A DNA stretch of 64,000 nt from Bacteroidota bacterium (GCA_013288555.1 JABDBQ010000008.1:1-64000); one strand, 5' to 3'. Numbered from the stretch's first letter, positions 41,981 to 51,410 are shown. Made by a program: numbers and translations. Notes: generated by a model not told the origin, from the letters alone.

Positions 41981-43891
41981 ATGAAATACAAATCATCAGT
42001 AATTTCAACAGCGATCATTGTTTTTATTTCCTGCCTAAGCATGAATGTGTTTGGTGCAAATCATGGCGGTAGTCCTGAAACTGTTCATTTCAAGCAGCAT
42101 ACCCATCAGGCTGTTGCCATGGCGGGAGAAGTTGACCTGATGCATGTCAACTCATCCTTTAATCCAATATTATTATCGACCGAGCCCGATCAGAGGTCAG
42201 ATTATCGTTCTTCACATATTCCCATGCAGACCAGTCAGCCTTCGCCATATTTTCATGAAGATAAACCCGCGGGACAGTCAGAAAATAAGACAGCTTCAGA
42301 GAATATGCCTTCTGTGATCAATCAATTTGATGGGTCGAACGGGTACCCTGATCACCCGCCTGATAATTTTCTGGCTATATCCAAATCAGGCTATATAATC
42401 AGCGTCATGAATTCCAATTACAGGATTTTTCAGCCTAATAATTCCGGAACTTCATCTAATGTTTCTTTTTATGATGCCCTGAAAACGACATTTCCGAATT
42501 TCAAAGAGGTCTATTTCGATCCAAGGGTAGAATATGATGCTGTAAATGACCGCTTTATTATGACAATGCTGAGCGGAACCAATACACCCGCTTCAGAAAT
42601 AGTGATCATGTTTTCGAAATCTGGCAATCCTGCTGATGGCTGGTATGTATATAGTATTCCCAGTGATTTATACAACCAGCAGCAGTTTGGAGATTACCCG
42701 ACAATTGGGATTTCGAAAAGTGATTTGTTTATCAGCCTTCATTTGATCCATGTGTATCCAATTACCGGGGCTTATTCGTCCACACCTGCCATAGTTCAGA
42801 TCAACCTTGCAAACGGATATAAAGGTGATTCATTGAATTATGTAAGCTATGCACCCGATGGCACAAATTTTTATGTAACAGATACGTGGGTGCCAGTACC
42901 ACATGGAATACAGGGCAATTATGGTGATAGCATGTATTTTGTGAGCAATCATGATACCATTGGGTCTGAGGTTGATTTGCTTGAAATAACAGGCAATGAA
43001 AATTCGGGAAAAGCGAAAATCAATATTGATACCACTTATATGTATCCCTCTCTCTATTATTCAGCGCCACATCTTGTCGGCGAAAAACAGGATACCACAA
43101 CTTTTAAGCTCAATCCGGATCAGAATTGGATTACCCAGGCTTTTTATGGGGGGCATACCATTCATTTTGTGTTTTCTACCAAAGACCAGCATTCCGGTTT
43201 TACAGATATCATATACGCCCGTATTGACGCTCAAAAAAAGAAACTTAATTACGTTGAATTTGGATTGAATAAAATGGATTATGTATATTCTTCTATCGCC
43301 CCGATTGGGATATCTGATACGGATAAATCTGTACTCATCTCATATTGTAAAAGTGATTCTGTGATATACCCCGAAGTTGATGTAGTTGAGTGTGATAATA
43401 ATTTCAATTTTTCACCATCCGTTGTTATCAAAGCGGGAAGTTCACCAATTGTTTCCTATGGACAAAAATCAGGCACGGTTCGTTGGGGCGATTACACAGG
43501 ATTGGTGAGGCAGGTGGGCACTAATTACTGTTATTTTTCAGGATCTTATGGAAGCAGCAATACATACGAAACGACGGTTGCTAAAATAGGCCTGGTTAAA
43601 AACTCAGGAATCAATGAATCACAGGTTAAGACAAATAATAATAGTTCTGTTTTCCCTAATCCCGTAACAGATATATTCACTATTGATTTTGACCTGAAGC
43701 AAAGATCTGATATCAGCATTGCTGTTTATGATATGAGTGGCAGGATGATTGAAATGCTTTATAAAGGGCTTACTGAAGCTGGCGATCAACGTTTTTCGTT
43801 CAACAAGGCGGCGCTTAAGCCAGGCGTTTATTCTTTGTCCATTCAAAGAGACGGAGATGAAACGATCAGCAAAAAGATTGTTGTGGAATAA
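41981..43891 (+). CDS. T9SS type A secreted protein, beta-propeller-like
   Basis: 636 residues. A Sec signal peptide (VISTAIIVFISCLSMNVFG) is followed by a long beta-rich region with DPRVEYDAVNDRFIMTML, GDYPTIGISKSDLFISLHL and VRWGDYTGLVRQ, typical of secreted Bacteroidetes proteins that fold as propellers. The last 80 residues (VFPNPVTDIFTIDF ... VYDMSGRMIEML ... LKPGVYSLSIQRDGDETISK) are the type A CTD that targets the type IX secretion system. The target and function of the passenger are unknown. Confidence 0.8.
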   Translation: MKYKSSVISTAIIVFISCLSMNVFGANHGGSPETVHFKQHTHQAVAMAGEVDLMHVNSSFNPILLSTEPDQRSDYRSSHIPMQTSQPSPYFHEDKPAGQSENKTASENMPSVINQFDGSNGYPDHPPDNFLAISKSGYIISVMNSNYRIFQPNNSGTSSNVSFYDALKTTFPNFKEVYFDPRVEYDAVNDRFIMTMLSGTNTPASEIVIMFSKSGNPADGWYVYSIPSDLYNQQQFGDYPTIGISKSDLFISLHLIHVYPITGAYSSTPAIVQINLANGYKGDSLNYVSYAPDGTNFYVTDTWVPVPHGIQGNYGDSMYFVSNHDTIGSEVDLLEITGNENSGKAKINIDTTYMYPSLYYSAPHLVGEKQDTTTFKLNPDQNWITQAFYGGHTIHFVFSTKDQHSGFTDIIYARIDAQKKKLNYVEFGLNKMDYVYSSIAPIGISDTDKSVLISYCKSDSVIYPEVDVVECDNNFNFSPSVVIKAGSSPIVSYGQKSGTVRWGDYTGLVRQVGTNYCYFSGSYGSSNTYETTVAKIGLVKNSGINESQVKTNNNSSVFPNPVTDIFTIDFDLKQRSDISIAVYDMSGRMIEMLYKGLTEAGDQRFSFNKAALKPGVYSLSIQRDGDETISKKIVVE

Positions 43892-43980
43892 CGATCATTT
43901 AAATTAAGCCAAATAGAGACATCTTTGGCCAGCTTCATAAATTCACTTTTTCTTAATCGCAATCAAAGCTTTGTTTTCTC

Positions 43981-43988
43981 TATTTTTG
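43981..43988 (+). promoter_or_regulatory. -7 box for the DUF4337 gene
   Basis: TATTTTTG, 53 bp before the ATG at 44042. Confidence 0.35.
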
Positions 43989-44041
43989 TACTGAGAACAA
44001 TAAGTCCGGATTGAGGGTTACATTGAAAATAAAATACAGAA

Positions 44042-44581
44042 ATGGAAGAACTTGAAGTACCAACAGAAAATCTTCATGAAAAAATTCATGAGATTGCAGA
44101 AGAAGAAAAAAAAGAAAAATGGATTATGTACGTAGCCCTTTCTACAGCATTTATTGCTGTTTTAGCAGCTATTGCTTCTTTAATGGGGGGACATCATGAA
44201 AATGAAGCGCTCCTGGAACAACTTAAAGCCAGCGATCAATGGGCTTATTTCCAGGCAAAAGGAATAAAATCTGAAATTGCTATGTCGACCAGCAAAATGC
44301 TAACTGCCGTAAATGGAAAAGCAAATGATGCGGATCTGAAGCAAAAGATTGATAAATACGAAAAGGAGAAAGCCGAAATAAAGACATTGGCTACAGAGTT
44401 TGAATCCAGTTCCAAAGAACATCTGGAACGTCATTTGTCTTTTGCAAAGTCTGTGACCATATTCCAGATATCCATTGCCGTGGCGGCCATTGCCATCCTA
44501 ACGAGGCGAAAACTTCTCTGGGTTATCAGTATGATCTCAGCTGTTGGCGGTGCTTATTTTTTGATCGTCGGTTTCTTATGA
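44042..44581 (+). CDS. DUF4337 membrane protein
   Basis: 179 residues. An acidic N-terminal helix is followed by a membrane span (MYVALSTAFIAVLAAIASLM), a coiled-coil-like middle (about 70-130, with DQWAYFQAKGIKSE, the DUF4337 hallmark) and two C-terminal spans (FQISIAVAAIAILT; VISMISAVGGAYFLIVGF). Function unknown. Its last 28 bp overlap the end of the convergent nth gene. Confidence 0.8.
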   Translation: MEELEVPTENLHEKIHEIAEEEKKEKWIMYVALSTAFIAVLAAIASLMGGHHENEALLEQLKASDQWAYFQAKGIKSEIAMSTSKMLTAVNGKANDADLKQKIDKYEKEKAEIKTLATEFESSSKEHLERHLSFAKSVTIFQISIAVAAIAILTRRKLLWVISMISAVGGAYFLIVGFL

Positions 44582-45246
44582 CCCGCCGGGGAATTTTCAT
44601 TTGAAATCTTTTGATAATACTTGCAGATTTCCTGTAATCCGCATATTTCGCATTTGGGTTTCCTGGCCAGGCAAACGTATCTCCCATGTAAAATCAGCCA
44701 ATGGTGAAATTTGCCGGTGAGTTGCGGCTCAATATTTTTCAACAACTGATTTTCAACCTGCAAAGGTGTTTTGGACGGCTTTACCAGACCGATCCGCTGC
44801 GCCACCCTGAATACATGTGTATCCACCGGCATTGTATTTTCTCCAAAAACAACAGAAGCAATCACATTGGCCGTTTTTCTGCCTACACCGGGTAGTTTTT
44901 CCAGATCCTCAGTATTACCGGGGACTTTCCCATTAAAATCCTTTTGAAGCATTTGAGCCATCGCAATGAGGTGTTTCGTTTTACTATTGGGATAACTGAT
45001 GCTTTTAATAAATGGAAATACATCATCAAAATCTGCACTGGAAAGCTCTGCTGGAGTCGGATAAACTGAAAATAAAGTTGGTGTGGTCATATTCACTCTT
45101 TTGTCGGTACACTGTGCCGACAACATTACTGATACAAGAAGTTCGTAAGGATTTCTGTAATGCAATTCTGTTTGGGCGTCAGGCATTGCTTTTTCAAAAT
45201 ACTGAATGGCGCGTGCGTAGCGTTCTTTGATTGATATTGATGACAT
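44554..45246 (-). CDS. nth: Endonuclease III
   Basis: 230 residues. The helix-hairpin-helix is LPGVGRKTANVIASVVFG with catalytic Lys in QCTDKRVN, and the catalytic Asp is in MPVDTHVFRVAQRIGL. The [4Fe-4S] cluster ligands are CLARKPKCEICGLQEIC (C-x6-C-x2-C-x5-C). It removes oxidised pyrimidines in base excision repair. The extra C-terminal tail after the cluster (about 25 residues) is covered by the overlapping DUF4337 gene. Confidence 0.95.
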   Translation of the reverse strand: MSSISIKERYARAIQYFEKAMPDAQTELHYRNPYELLVSVMLSAQCTDKRVNMTTPTLFSVYPTPAELSSADFDDVFPFIKSISYPNSKTKHLIAMAQMLQKDFNGKVPGNTEDLEKLPGVGRKTANVIASVVFGENTMPVDTHVFRVAQRIGLVKPSKTPLQVENQLLKNIEPQLTGKFHHWLILHGRYVCLARKPKCEICGLQEICKYYQKISNENSPAGHKKPTIKK

Positions 45247-45278
45247 GATCCTGCAAACTTAAACATGATCTGCCAATT

Positions 45279-45309
45279 TTTGGTTTATGGCACTATTTAT
45301 GTATCTTTG
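45279..45309 (+). promoter_or_regulatory. Strong Bacteroidetes promoter for the Cys-rich peptide
   Basis: TTTG (45279-45282), 19 bp, TATCTTTG (45302-45309). Both elements and spacing are close to ideal, so the small gene is probably well expressed. Confidence 0.7.
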
Positions 45310-45335
45310 AATGTAACTATTAAATTATCGAGATA

Positions 45336-45545
45336 ATGAAAAAACTACTTTTATACGGAACAGCAATGATGTTCAGTTTTGCTATCGTTACTTCAGCATA
45401 TGCTGGTAATGATAAAACTGACGGCGCAAAACAAACTGCAACCTGCAAAGACAAAAAAGCATGTACAGGTAAATGTAATGGCAAATGCACCGGAAAATGT
45501 ACAGACAAAAAGGCCTGTGCAAAACCGGAAAGCAAATCGAACTAA
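45336..45545 (+). CDS. Small secreted Cys-rich peptide
   Basis: 69 residues. The Sec signal MKKLLLYGTAMMFSFAIVTS ends near AYAG. The mature peptide of about 45 residues is very Lys/Thr-rich and holds six Cys in a symmetric pattern C-x5-C-x3-C-x3-C-x3-C-x5-C (TCKDKKACTGKCNGKC, then TGKCTDKKAC). There is an own strong promoter and terminator. A metal-binding or disulfide-rich role in the periplasm or outside the cell is possible; no family recognised. Confidence 0.7.
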   Translation: MKKLLLYGTAMMFSFAIVTSAYAGNDKTDGAKQTATCKDKKACTGKCNGKCTGKCTDKKACAKPESKSN

Positions 45546-45564
45546 GATATTCTGACATATCTGC

Positions 45565-45597
45565 AAAAAACCCGGCCCAATGACGCCGGGTTTTTTT
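45565..45597 (+). terminator. Rho-independent terminator
   Basis: AAAAAACCCGGC / GCCGGGTTTTTTT with an eight-base loop, 20 bp after the stop. Confidence 0.9.
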
Positions 45598-45710
45598 GTT
45601 TGTAATCCCGATAGCCAGATTGTACTAAAATGAACCAGGATGGTATTTTAAGATATTATTTGGCCAATGTTAAATTTTTCAGGAATCAATTTCCGGTTTA
45701 ATCATTTAAT

Positions 45711-45718
45711 TACTTTTG
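45711..45718 (+). promoter_or_regulatory. -7 box for ppk1
   Basis: TACTTTTG, about 108 bp before the TTG start at 45827. Confidence 0.35.
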
Positions 45719-45826
45719 TCCTTTTTGATGATGAATTATAAACAAATAGTCTTTCCCATATCTTATGCATACATGCCGGCTGTACAGAAATAGTCAGGAA
45801 AAATAATTAACCCTTAATTCAAATCC

Positions 45827-48043
45827 TTGAAAAAAGAGATCAAATCAAAATTTATCAATCGTGAAATAAGCTGGCTGGCTTTTAATGAGCGTGTATTGCA
45901 GGAAGCATCAGACCCTACAGTTCCATTGCTTGAACGTATTAAATTCCTGGGAATATTTTCTTCAAACACCGATGAGTTTTTCAGGGTACGGGTAGCTACT
46001 TTGAAAAGAATGGCCGATATAGGTGATGTGAAATATGTACTGGGTGGTAAACCCAATAAAATCCTGGCTCAGATTCAGGAAATCATTTTAGAACAGCGTT
46101 TTAAATCAGATCATACCTACGAAGAGCTGATTAATGAGCTTTCCAATGAAAAAATATATATTATTAATGAAAACAATCTGAATAAAACACAGGGTGAATT
46201 TGTGCGGCAATACTTTCAAAACCGGGTCCGGCCTACACTGGTTCCTATTATGATTGATTCTTCCCCTGTTGTTCCTGCATTGAAGGATAAAATGATATAC
46301 CTGGCCATAAGGATATCGCACAGCGACGCACCTTTAAAATTCAGGCATGCTCTCATTGAATTGCCAACAGACCAGGTGCAGCGCTTCCTGGTCTTGCCTG
46401 AAGTAGGAGGTAAGCAATATATTATGTGGCTTGACGATGTAATCCGCTATTGCCTCGACGAAATATTCTCAATTTTCAAAGTTGATACATTACATGCCTA
46501 TACCATTAAGCTCACAAGGGATGCAGAACTCGACATTGATGATGAAGTTTCAGAAAGTTATCTTCAGAAAATAACCAAAAGTGTAAAGCAGAGAAAGAAG
46601 GGCAGGCCCGTCAGATTTATTTATGATGAAGCCATGCCGGCAGATATGCTTCGGCAGATTGTGAAAAAACTTTCAATGCATAAAGGAGATAATATTATTC
46701 CCGGAGGAAGATATCATAATTTTAAAGATTTTATGAAATTTCCGAAGATCGGACCGCCACATCTTCAAATGGAAAACAGACCTCCGATTCCGCATCCTGA
46801 TATCCCTTTGAATCACAGTATGATTGATATTGTGCGCAAAAAGGATATATTATTGCATTATCCGTATCAATCATTCAATTATGTTATTGATATGTTGAGG
46901 GAAGCAGCTATTGATCCGCAGGTCATATCCATCAAGATGACATTGTACAGGGTTGCTGAGACTTCAAATGTTGTGAACACCCTAATAAATGCAGTTAAAA
47001 ACGGCAAGCAGGTTACAGCTGTAATGGAGCTCCAGGCCAGGTTTGATGAAGAAAACAATATTTTATGGGCCAATCAACTCAGGGAAGAAGGTGCAAAAGT
47101 TATCCTGGGTGTTCCAGGTATGAAGGTTCATTCAAAGTTATTTTTAATTACAAGGAGAGAAAAGGAAGGCATAGTTAGGTATGCCTATGTGGGTACCGGT
47201 AATTTTAATGAAATGACATCAAGATTATATTCTGATCATGGTTTGTTCACGGCCCACAAGCAGATCACGGAAGATGTCAGCCAGGTTTTTAATTTCCTTG
47301 ATAACAATACCCGAAGGGGCACTTATCGTCAGTTACTCGTTTCTCCGTTTTATATGAGGGATACCCTTGTCTTGTACATCGCAAAAGAAATAGCTCATGC
47401 AAAGGCTGGTCTTCCAGCTTATATGATTTTAAAACTGAATAGCCTGGTAGATGAAGAAATGATCGATTTGCTTTATGAAGCAAGCAAAGCAGGCGTTAAA
47501 ATGAAACTCATTATCAGGGGGATATGCTCCTTGAAGGCAGGCGTACCGGGATTAAGCGAAAATATTGAAGCCATCAGTATCGTAGATAAGTACCTTGAAC
47601 ATTCAAGAATCCTTGTTTTCTGTAATGGGGGGGATGAAAAGATATATATCGGGTCGGCTGATTGGATGACACGCAATCTGGACCACCGGATTGAAGCGCT
47701 ATGTCCCATCTACGATAAAGCCATCAGAAGACAATTAAAGGCTTTCCTTAGTATCGAATGGGAAGATAACGTCAAAGCCAGGATCCTCGGAGAAACACAG
47801 GAAAACAACTATAAAATTAATCCGGGGAAAGCTATCGTAAGAGCACAGGATAAGATTTATGCATTATTGCGTGATGTGCAATACAATGGTGACGCTGAAC
47901 TTAAAGAACTAAACAGATCTTTGTTAAAAACGGTGAAAACAGCCTCGAAAGAAACAACGTCTAAAAAAGTAGTGCGGAAAAAGGCAGTAAAAAAAATAAT
48001 TGCCAAAAAAGTGGTTAGACGTAAATCGAGAACGATAAAATAG
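45827..48043 (+). CDS. ppk1: Polyphosphate kinase 1
   Basis: 738 residues from a TTG start; no in-frame ATG lies upstream before a stop, and the conserved NREISWLAFNERVLQEA begins ten residues in. The N, H and two phospholipase-D-like C domains are present, with the autophosphorylated His in MKVHSKLFLI and the second His in YLEHSRILVF. GTGNFNEMTSRLYSDHGLFT and SADWMTRNLDHRIE are family blocks. It makes polyphosphate from ATP at the membrane. The last 50 residues form an unusual Lys/Arg-rich tail (KKVVRKKAVKKIIAKKVVRR) beyond the normal end near 690. No ppx is adjacent. Confidence 0.95.
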   Translation: MKKEIKSKFINREISWLAFNERVLQEASDPTVPLLERIKFLGIFSSNTDEFFRVRVATLKRMADIGDVKYVLGGKPNKILAQIQEIILEQRFKSDHTYEELINELSNEKIYIINENNLNKTQGEFVRQYFQNRVRPTLVPIMIDSSPVVPALKDKMIYLAIRISHSDAPLKFRHALIELPTDQVQRFLVLPEVGGKQYIMWLDDVIRYCLDEIFSIFKVDTLHAYTIKLTRDAELDIDDEVSESYLQKITKSVKQRKKGRPVRFIYDEAMPADMLRQIVKKLSMHKGDNIIPGGRYHNFKDFMKFPKIGPPHLQMENRPPIPHPDIPLNHSMIDIVRKKDILLHYPYQSFNYVIDMLREAAIDPQVISIKMTLYRVAETSNVVNTLINAVKNGKQVTAVMELQARFDEENNILWANQLREEGAKVILGVPGMKVHSKLFLITRREKEGIVRYAYVGTGNFNEMTSRLYSDHGLFTAHKQITEDVSQVFNFLDNNTRRGTYRQLLVSPFYMRDTLVLYIAKEIAHAKAGLPAYMILKLNSLVDEEMIDLLYEASKAGVKMKLIIRGICSLKAGVPGLSENIEAISIVDKYLEHSRILVFCNGGDEKIYIGSADWMTRNLDHRIEALCPIYDKAIRRQLKAFLSIEWEDNVKARILGETQENNYKINPGKAIVRAQDKIYALLRDVQYNGDAELKELNRSLLKTVKTASKETTSKKVVRKKAVKKIIAKKVVRRKSRTIK

Positions 48044-48069
48044 AAGTACTTTTTATCAAAACCGCATAT

Positions 48070-48102
48070 TTTGCACTTTCTCTTATTTTATTCCTAAATT
48101 TG
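48070..48102 (+). promoter_or_regulatory. Bacteroidetes promoter for clpS
   Basis: TTTG (48070-48073), 21 bp, TAAATTTG (48095-48102); ATG at 48152. Confidence 0.6.
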
Positions 48103-48151
48103 CATAGTAAAGTGGATATTTCTTACGCATAAAAAGTTATCCGACGCCATT

Positions 48152-48421
48152 ATGAGCACCCAAACACAGGAATTGACAGCATTAGAAACTGCCGTTGGTC
48201 TTGAAAACAGTATTATTGTCTATAACGATGACATTAATACCTTTGATCATGTGATTGAGAGTTTTGTGCAGGTTCTGGATCATAGTTTCGAACAGGCTGA
48301 GCAATGTGCCTGGATCATTCATACCAAAGGAAAATGCAAAGTGAAACAAGGCGAATATGATCTTCTGGTTCCACTTTGTTCAGCAATTCTTGATAGAGGA
48401 ATTTCCGCCGAAATCAATTAA
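48152..48421 (+). CDS. clpS: ClpS adaptor for N-end-rule proteolysis
   Basis: 89 residues. IIVYNDDINTFDHVIESF is the conserved substrate-pocket strand (NDD.. T.DFV), and AWIIHTKGKCKVKQGEY contains the H-x-x-G block. ClpS hands proteins with bulky N-terminal residues to ClpAP-type proteases. The first 20 residues are the flexible tail that enters the unfoldase. Stand-alone; no clpA nearby. Confidence 0.93.
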   Translation: MSTQTQELTALETAVGLENSIIVYNDDINTFDHVIESFVQVLDHSFEQAEQCAWIIHTKGKCKVKQGEYDLLVPLCSAILDRGISAEIN

Positions 48422-48491
48422 TAGTTTCGTACTTTTTTTCAGAAATGAATCGGTGAATACTGAGCTAATGTAACTCCTGATTCCTAACCCC

Positions 48492-49484
48492 TTACTTTAA
48501 CACAATCTTTTTCCCGGGCTTCAGTTTTGCGTTCCTGGATATGCGGTTTATCTGGCAAATCCTGTTCACCGTTGTGCCATTGCGCATGGCAATTTTAGAG
48601 ATGGTGTCTCCACGATGAATAACATATCCGCTATGTTTGCTATGGGTAGAATGTGTCCTGGAATTATAGGCATAATGAACAGCATGTCTGCCTCTTCCAT
48701 GGCGATGATGTCTGGAAAGATAATTGGCTTCCTCTTCGTGGAATTTGGCAAGGTATTCAAAATTATCTGCTGAAAGATTCAATGTATCGGACCGAAGAGC
48801 GTGTTGGGTCGTGTCGTCAAAATTGATAATTGAATTCGGGTCGATAGGTTCACCCAGGTATCTTACCTCAAAGTGGAGGTGGGGCCCTGTTGACCTTCCT
48901 GTTGTACCTCCAAGTCCTATCAGCTGCCCCGCATTAACCACTTGTCCAGGTACAACATCCCTATAAGTAAGGTGTCCATATAAAGTTTCGAGACCATTAT
49001 AGTGCCGGATTACAACACAGTTTCCATAACTGCGGCTCCATTGTGAAATACGTACAACGCCATCAAAAGCTGATACAACTGTATCGCCTCTGTCTAATTT
49101 AAGGTCAATACCATAATGATAGCGGGTATGGTTTCTTTTTCCGAATTCTGAAGTAACATAACCGGCAACAGGAATGGCAAAACCACAATCTTTATGGTTT
49201 GCCAGTACAAGTGTAACGGTATCCGTCATTTTTGTAAGATCAAAATGATAAGGATGAATGGTTGCCGTATCCCAGATCATATATGCCTGTTGAAAAGGCA
49301 GGATAGAGGCAATATTGAGGTAATGATTATTATGATACACATCTGCTAGATTTACAGAATTGGTATCAATCATGTTTTTAGCGGAATCAATAAGAAAATC
49401 GCTTGCGTATAAATTATTAAACAATAACGCACTAAAAAGCGTTAGTATGCTTGTAAGTATTATAAATCTCCTGCTCCGGTTCAA
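48492..49484 (-). CDS. M23 metallo-endopeptidase with C-terminal LysM
   Basis: 330 residues. After a signal peptide (FIILTSILTLFSALLFNNLY) and an alpha/beta region comes a LytM/M23 domain: RYHYGIDLKL (first Zn His and Asp), ETLYGHLTYRDV, GTTGRSTGPHLHFEVRY (HxH). A basic His-rich linker (RHHRHGRGRHAVHYA) leads to one LysM (YVIHRGDTISKIAMRNGTTV). It should cut peptidoglycan cross-links and bind glycan. It is the last gene of the ftsX-DUF3098-truB-ribF run and so a candidate effector for FtsEX, inferred by analogy to EnvC. Confidence 0.9.
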   Translation of the reverse strand: MNRSRRFIILTSILTLFSALLFNNLYASDFLIDSAKNMIDTNSVNLADVYHNNHYLNIASILPFQQAYMIWDTATIHPYHFDLTKMTDTVTLVLANHKDCGFAIPVAGYVTSEFGKRNHTRYHYGIDLKLDRGDTVVSAFDGVVRISQWSRSYGNCVVIRHYNGLETLYGHLTYRDVVPGQVVNAGQLIGLGGTTGRSTGPHLHFEVRYLGEPIDPNSIINFDDTTQHALRSDTLNLSADNFEYLAKFHEEEANYLSRHHRHGRGRHAVHYAYNSRTHSTHSKHSGYVIHRGDTISKIAMRNGTTVNRICQINRISRNAKLKPGKKIVLK

Positions 49485-49497
49485 GATTCTTAAACTT

Positions 49498-50427
49498 TTA
49501 GGTGTGAAAAAAAAATAATGTGTCCCTCTTGTCAGCTTCTAGTTGCTGCACTAATTCTTCCTTGGATGCGAATTTAACTTCTTTCCGTAAAAACAACAAA
49601 AATTTTACAGTTATTTTTTCATTGTATATCTGCTTGTTAAAATTAAAGATATTCACTTCCAGCGTTTTGTCTGTATCTCCAAAGGTTGGATTGTGCCCCA
49701 GGCTTGCCATGCCTTTATATGTCTTTCCATCATATATTACCTCTACCACGTAAATTCCATCTGCGGGCAAGAGTTTAAATTTCTCCGGAATTTGAATATT
49801 CGCGGTAGGATAACCCAATTCTCTGCCTCTCTTTTTCCCTTCAACTACAATTCCGGTGACTGAATATGGATAACCAAGTATCTCATTAGCAAAAACCGTT
49901 TCCCCGTTTTCCAGTGCTTTACGGATCATGGATGAACTCAACGGATCTGATTGCAGCTGGATGGCATCTACCTGGATGAGATCAAAATGAAAAACCGGGG
50001 CAAAAGCTTCAAGCTGTTCAAAATTTCCTTCGCGATTTTTCCCGAAATGGTGATCATGCCCAATGACAAGGGTTTTGACATTTATTTTTTTTACCAGGAT
50101 TTCTTCTATAAAAAGTCGATAATCCATTTTTGAGAATTCTTCTGTAAAGGGCAGAATAACAAGGTTGTCCAACCCGTAGTTTTCCAGGATTTCAATTTTT
50201 TCTTCAATGGTATTTAATAATTTCAATCCATTGTCATTGGGTTGCAATACCATTCTGGGATGAGGCCAGAAAGTGAGAAGTACGGTCTCTCCGTCAATTT
50301 CATTTGCCTTTATGGTCATTACATTCAGGATTTCACGGTGCCCAAGATGTACGCCATCAAATGACCCGATACTTACTACAGGGTTTTTGAAAGCCGGCAA
50401 CTGCGAGATGTCACTAAATATTTTCAT
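49498..50427 (-). CDS. ribF: Bifunctional riboflavin kinase/FAD synthetase
   Basis: 309 residues. The nucleotidyltransferase half has IGSFDGVHLGHREIL and VIGHDHHFGKNREGN with SSSMIRKAL. The kinase half has GRELGYPTANIQIPEKFKLL, GIYVVEV and ASLGHNPTFGD. It makes FMN then FAD. It overlaps truB by 14 bp and is 13 bp from the M23 gene, so it is part of the operon. Confidence 0.97.
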   Translation of the reverse strand: MKIFSDISQLPAFKNPVVSIGSFDGVHLGHREILNVMTIKANEIDGETVLLTFWPHPRMVLQPNDNGLKLLNTIEEKIEILENYGLDNLVILPFTEEFSKMDYRLFIEEILVKKINVKTLVIGHDHHFGKNREGNFEQLEAFAPVFHFDLIQVDAIQLQSDPLSSSMIRKALENGETVFANEILGYPYSVTGIVVEGKKRGRELGYPTANIQIPEKFKLLPADGIYVVEVIYDGKTYKGMASLGHNPTFGDTDKTLEVNIFNFNKQIYNEKITVKFLLFLRKEVKFASKEELVQQLEADKRDTLFFFHT

Positions 50428-51124
50428 CCGATGGTTTCAAATGTTGAATTTGATACAAATGATCGGCCAATTGGTCTGCCTGCCATGCATTTTCAAGCTT
50501 AAAATCTCCAATTCTTGTGCGGCAAAGATCATATAGATAAGCCCCTACGCCTAATATCTTCCCTAAATCGTTCGCCAACGACCTGATATAGGTTCCTTTG
50601 CTGCAAACTACTCTGAAATAAATAAGGGGAAGTTCAATTTTTGTTATTTCAAATTCAATAATTTCAAGTTCTCTCGGCTTCAGCTCACGGGCTTTGCCTT
50701 TTCGGGCCAGGTTATAAGATCTTTTCCCATCTATTTTGATGGCAGAAAAAGCTGGTGGAACTTGTAAAATTACTCCTGTAAGTGACTTGGCAGAAGTTAT
50801 GATATCCTGTTCAGAAACAGAGCCTATTTCGGTAATATCTTCCGGTTCCGTTTCACGGTCATAAGATGGGGTAGTGGCACCGAGAAAGATTGAACCCGTG
50901 TATTCTTTCACCATATCCTGAAAATCAGATATTTTCTTGGTAAAAGGTCCGGTGGCAAGAATCATGAGGCCGGTGGCAAGAGGATCAAGGGTCCCGGCAT
51001 GGCCTATTTTTGCGTTTACGCCTCTTTTAAGTTTGCGAACCACATCAAATGATGACCAGCCTCTTGGTTTATCGATAAGCAGGATTTCTCCGTTCTGGAA
51101 ATCAAAATCCCGAAATTGATCCAT
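50414..51124 (-). CDS. truB: tRNA pseudouridine-55 synthase
   Basis: 236 residues, a short TruB. ILLIDKPRGWSSFDVVRKLK, KIGHAGTLDPLATGLMIL with catalytic Asp, YTGSIFLGATTPSYDRE and CSKGTYIRSLANDLG are all present. The C-terminal PUA domain is missing or reduced, as is normal in this phylum. It is 25 bp after the DUF3098 gene. In many relatives an uppP gene separates those two; none is here. Confidence 0.96.
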   Translation of the reverse strand: MDQFRDFDFQNGEILLIDKPRGWSSFDVVRKLKRGVNAKIGHAGTLDPLATGLMILATGPFTKKISDFQDMVKEYTGSIFLGATTPSYDRETEPEDITEIGSVSEQDIITSAKSLTGVILQVPPAFSAIKIDGKRSYNLARKGKARELKPRELEIIEFEITKIELPLIYFRVVCSKGTYIRSLANDLGKILGVGAYLYDLCRTRIGDFKLENAWQADQLADHLYQIQHLKPSDENI

Positions 51125-51149
51125 AGATAGGTGTTTGTCGGACAGAAAA

Positions 51150-51398
51150 TCAGGCCTCAGGGTTTTGAACCTTGGGCTTTTTCATGATGGCGTAGATCTC
51201 AAACAAAAAGCCGAATAACAATACATTCGGGGCTATTTTCATCTTTGTGAAATTATAGATATCAGTAGATCCTGATATCAATACAAATCCAATAATAATA
51301 ATACCCAGGCCCACCAGCATCAAAATATAATTCTCTTTTGATAAAGGCAATTCGTTAAACGGGGCTTTAGAAACCTTTTTTACTTCTTTTTTACTCAT
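51150..51398 (-). CDS. DUF3098 membrane protein
   Basis: 82 residues with two membrane helices (NYILMLVGLGIIIIGFVLIS; NVLLFGFLFEIYAIM) and a Lys-rich N-terminus ending in the conserved FNELPLSKENYI-like entry, plus STDIYNFTKMKIAPNVL between the helices. Family of unknown function nearly always next to ftsX in Bacteroidetes. It is 12 bp from ftsX. Confidence 0.88.
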   Translation of the reverse strand: MSKKEVKKVSKAPFNELPLSKENYILMLVGLGIIIIGFVLISGSTDIYNFTKMKIAPNVLLFGFLFEIYAIMKKPKVQNPEA

Positions 51399-51410
51399 AA
51401 GACTGCAAAT

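Noticed and set aside
45827..45829. Possible missed upstream ATG for ppk1
   Set aside because: A stop codon (45815-45817) lies just upstream in frame, so the TTG is the only start before the conserved block.
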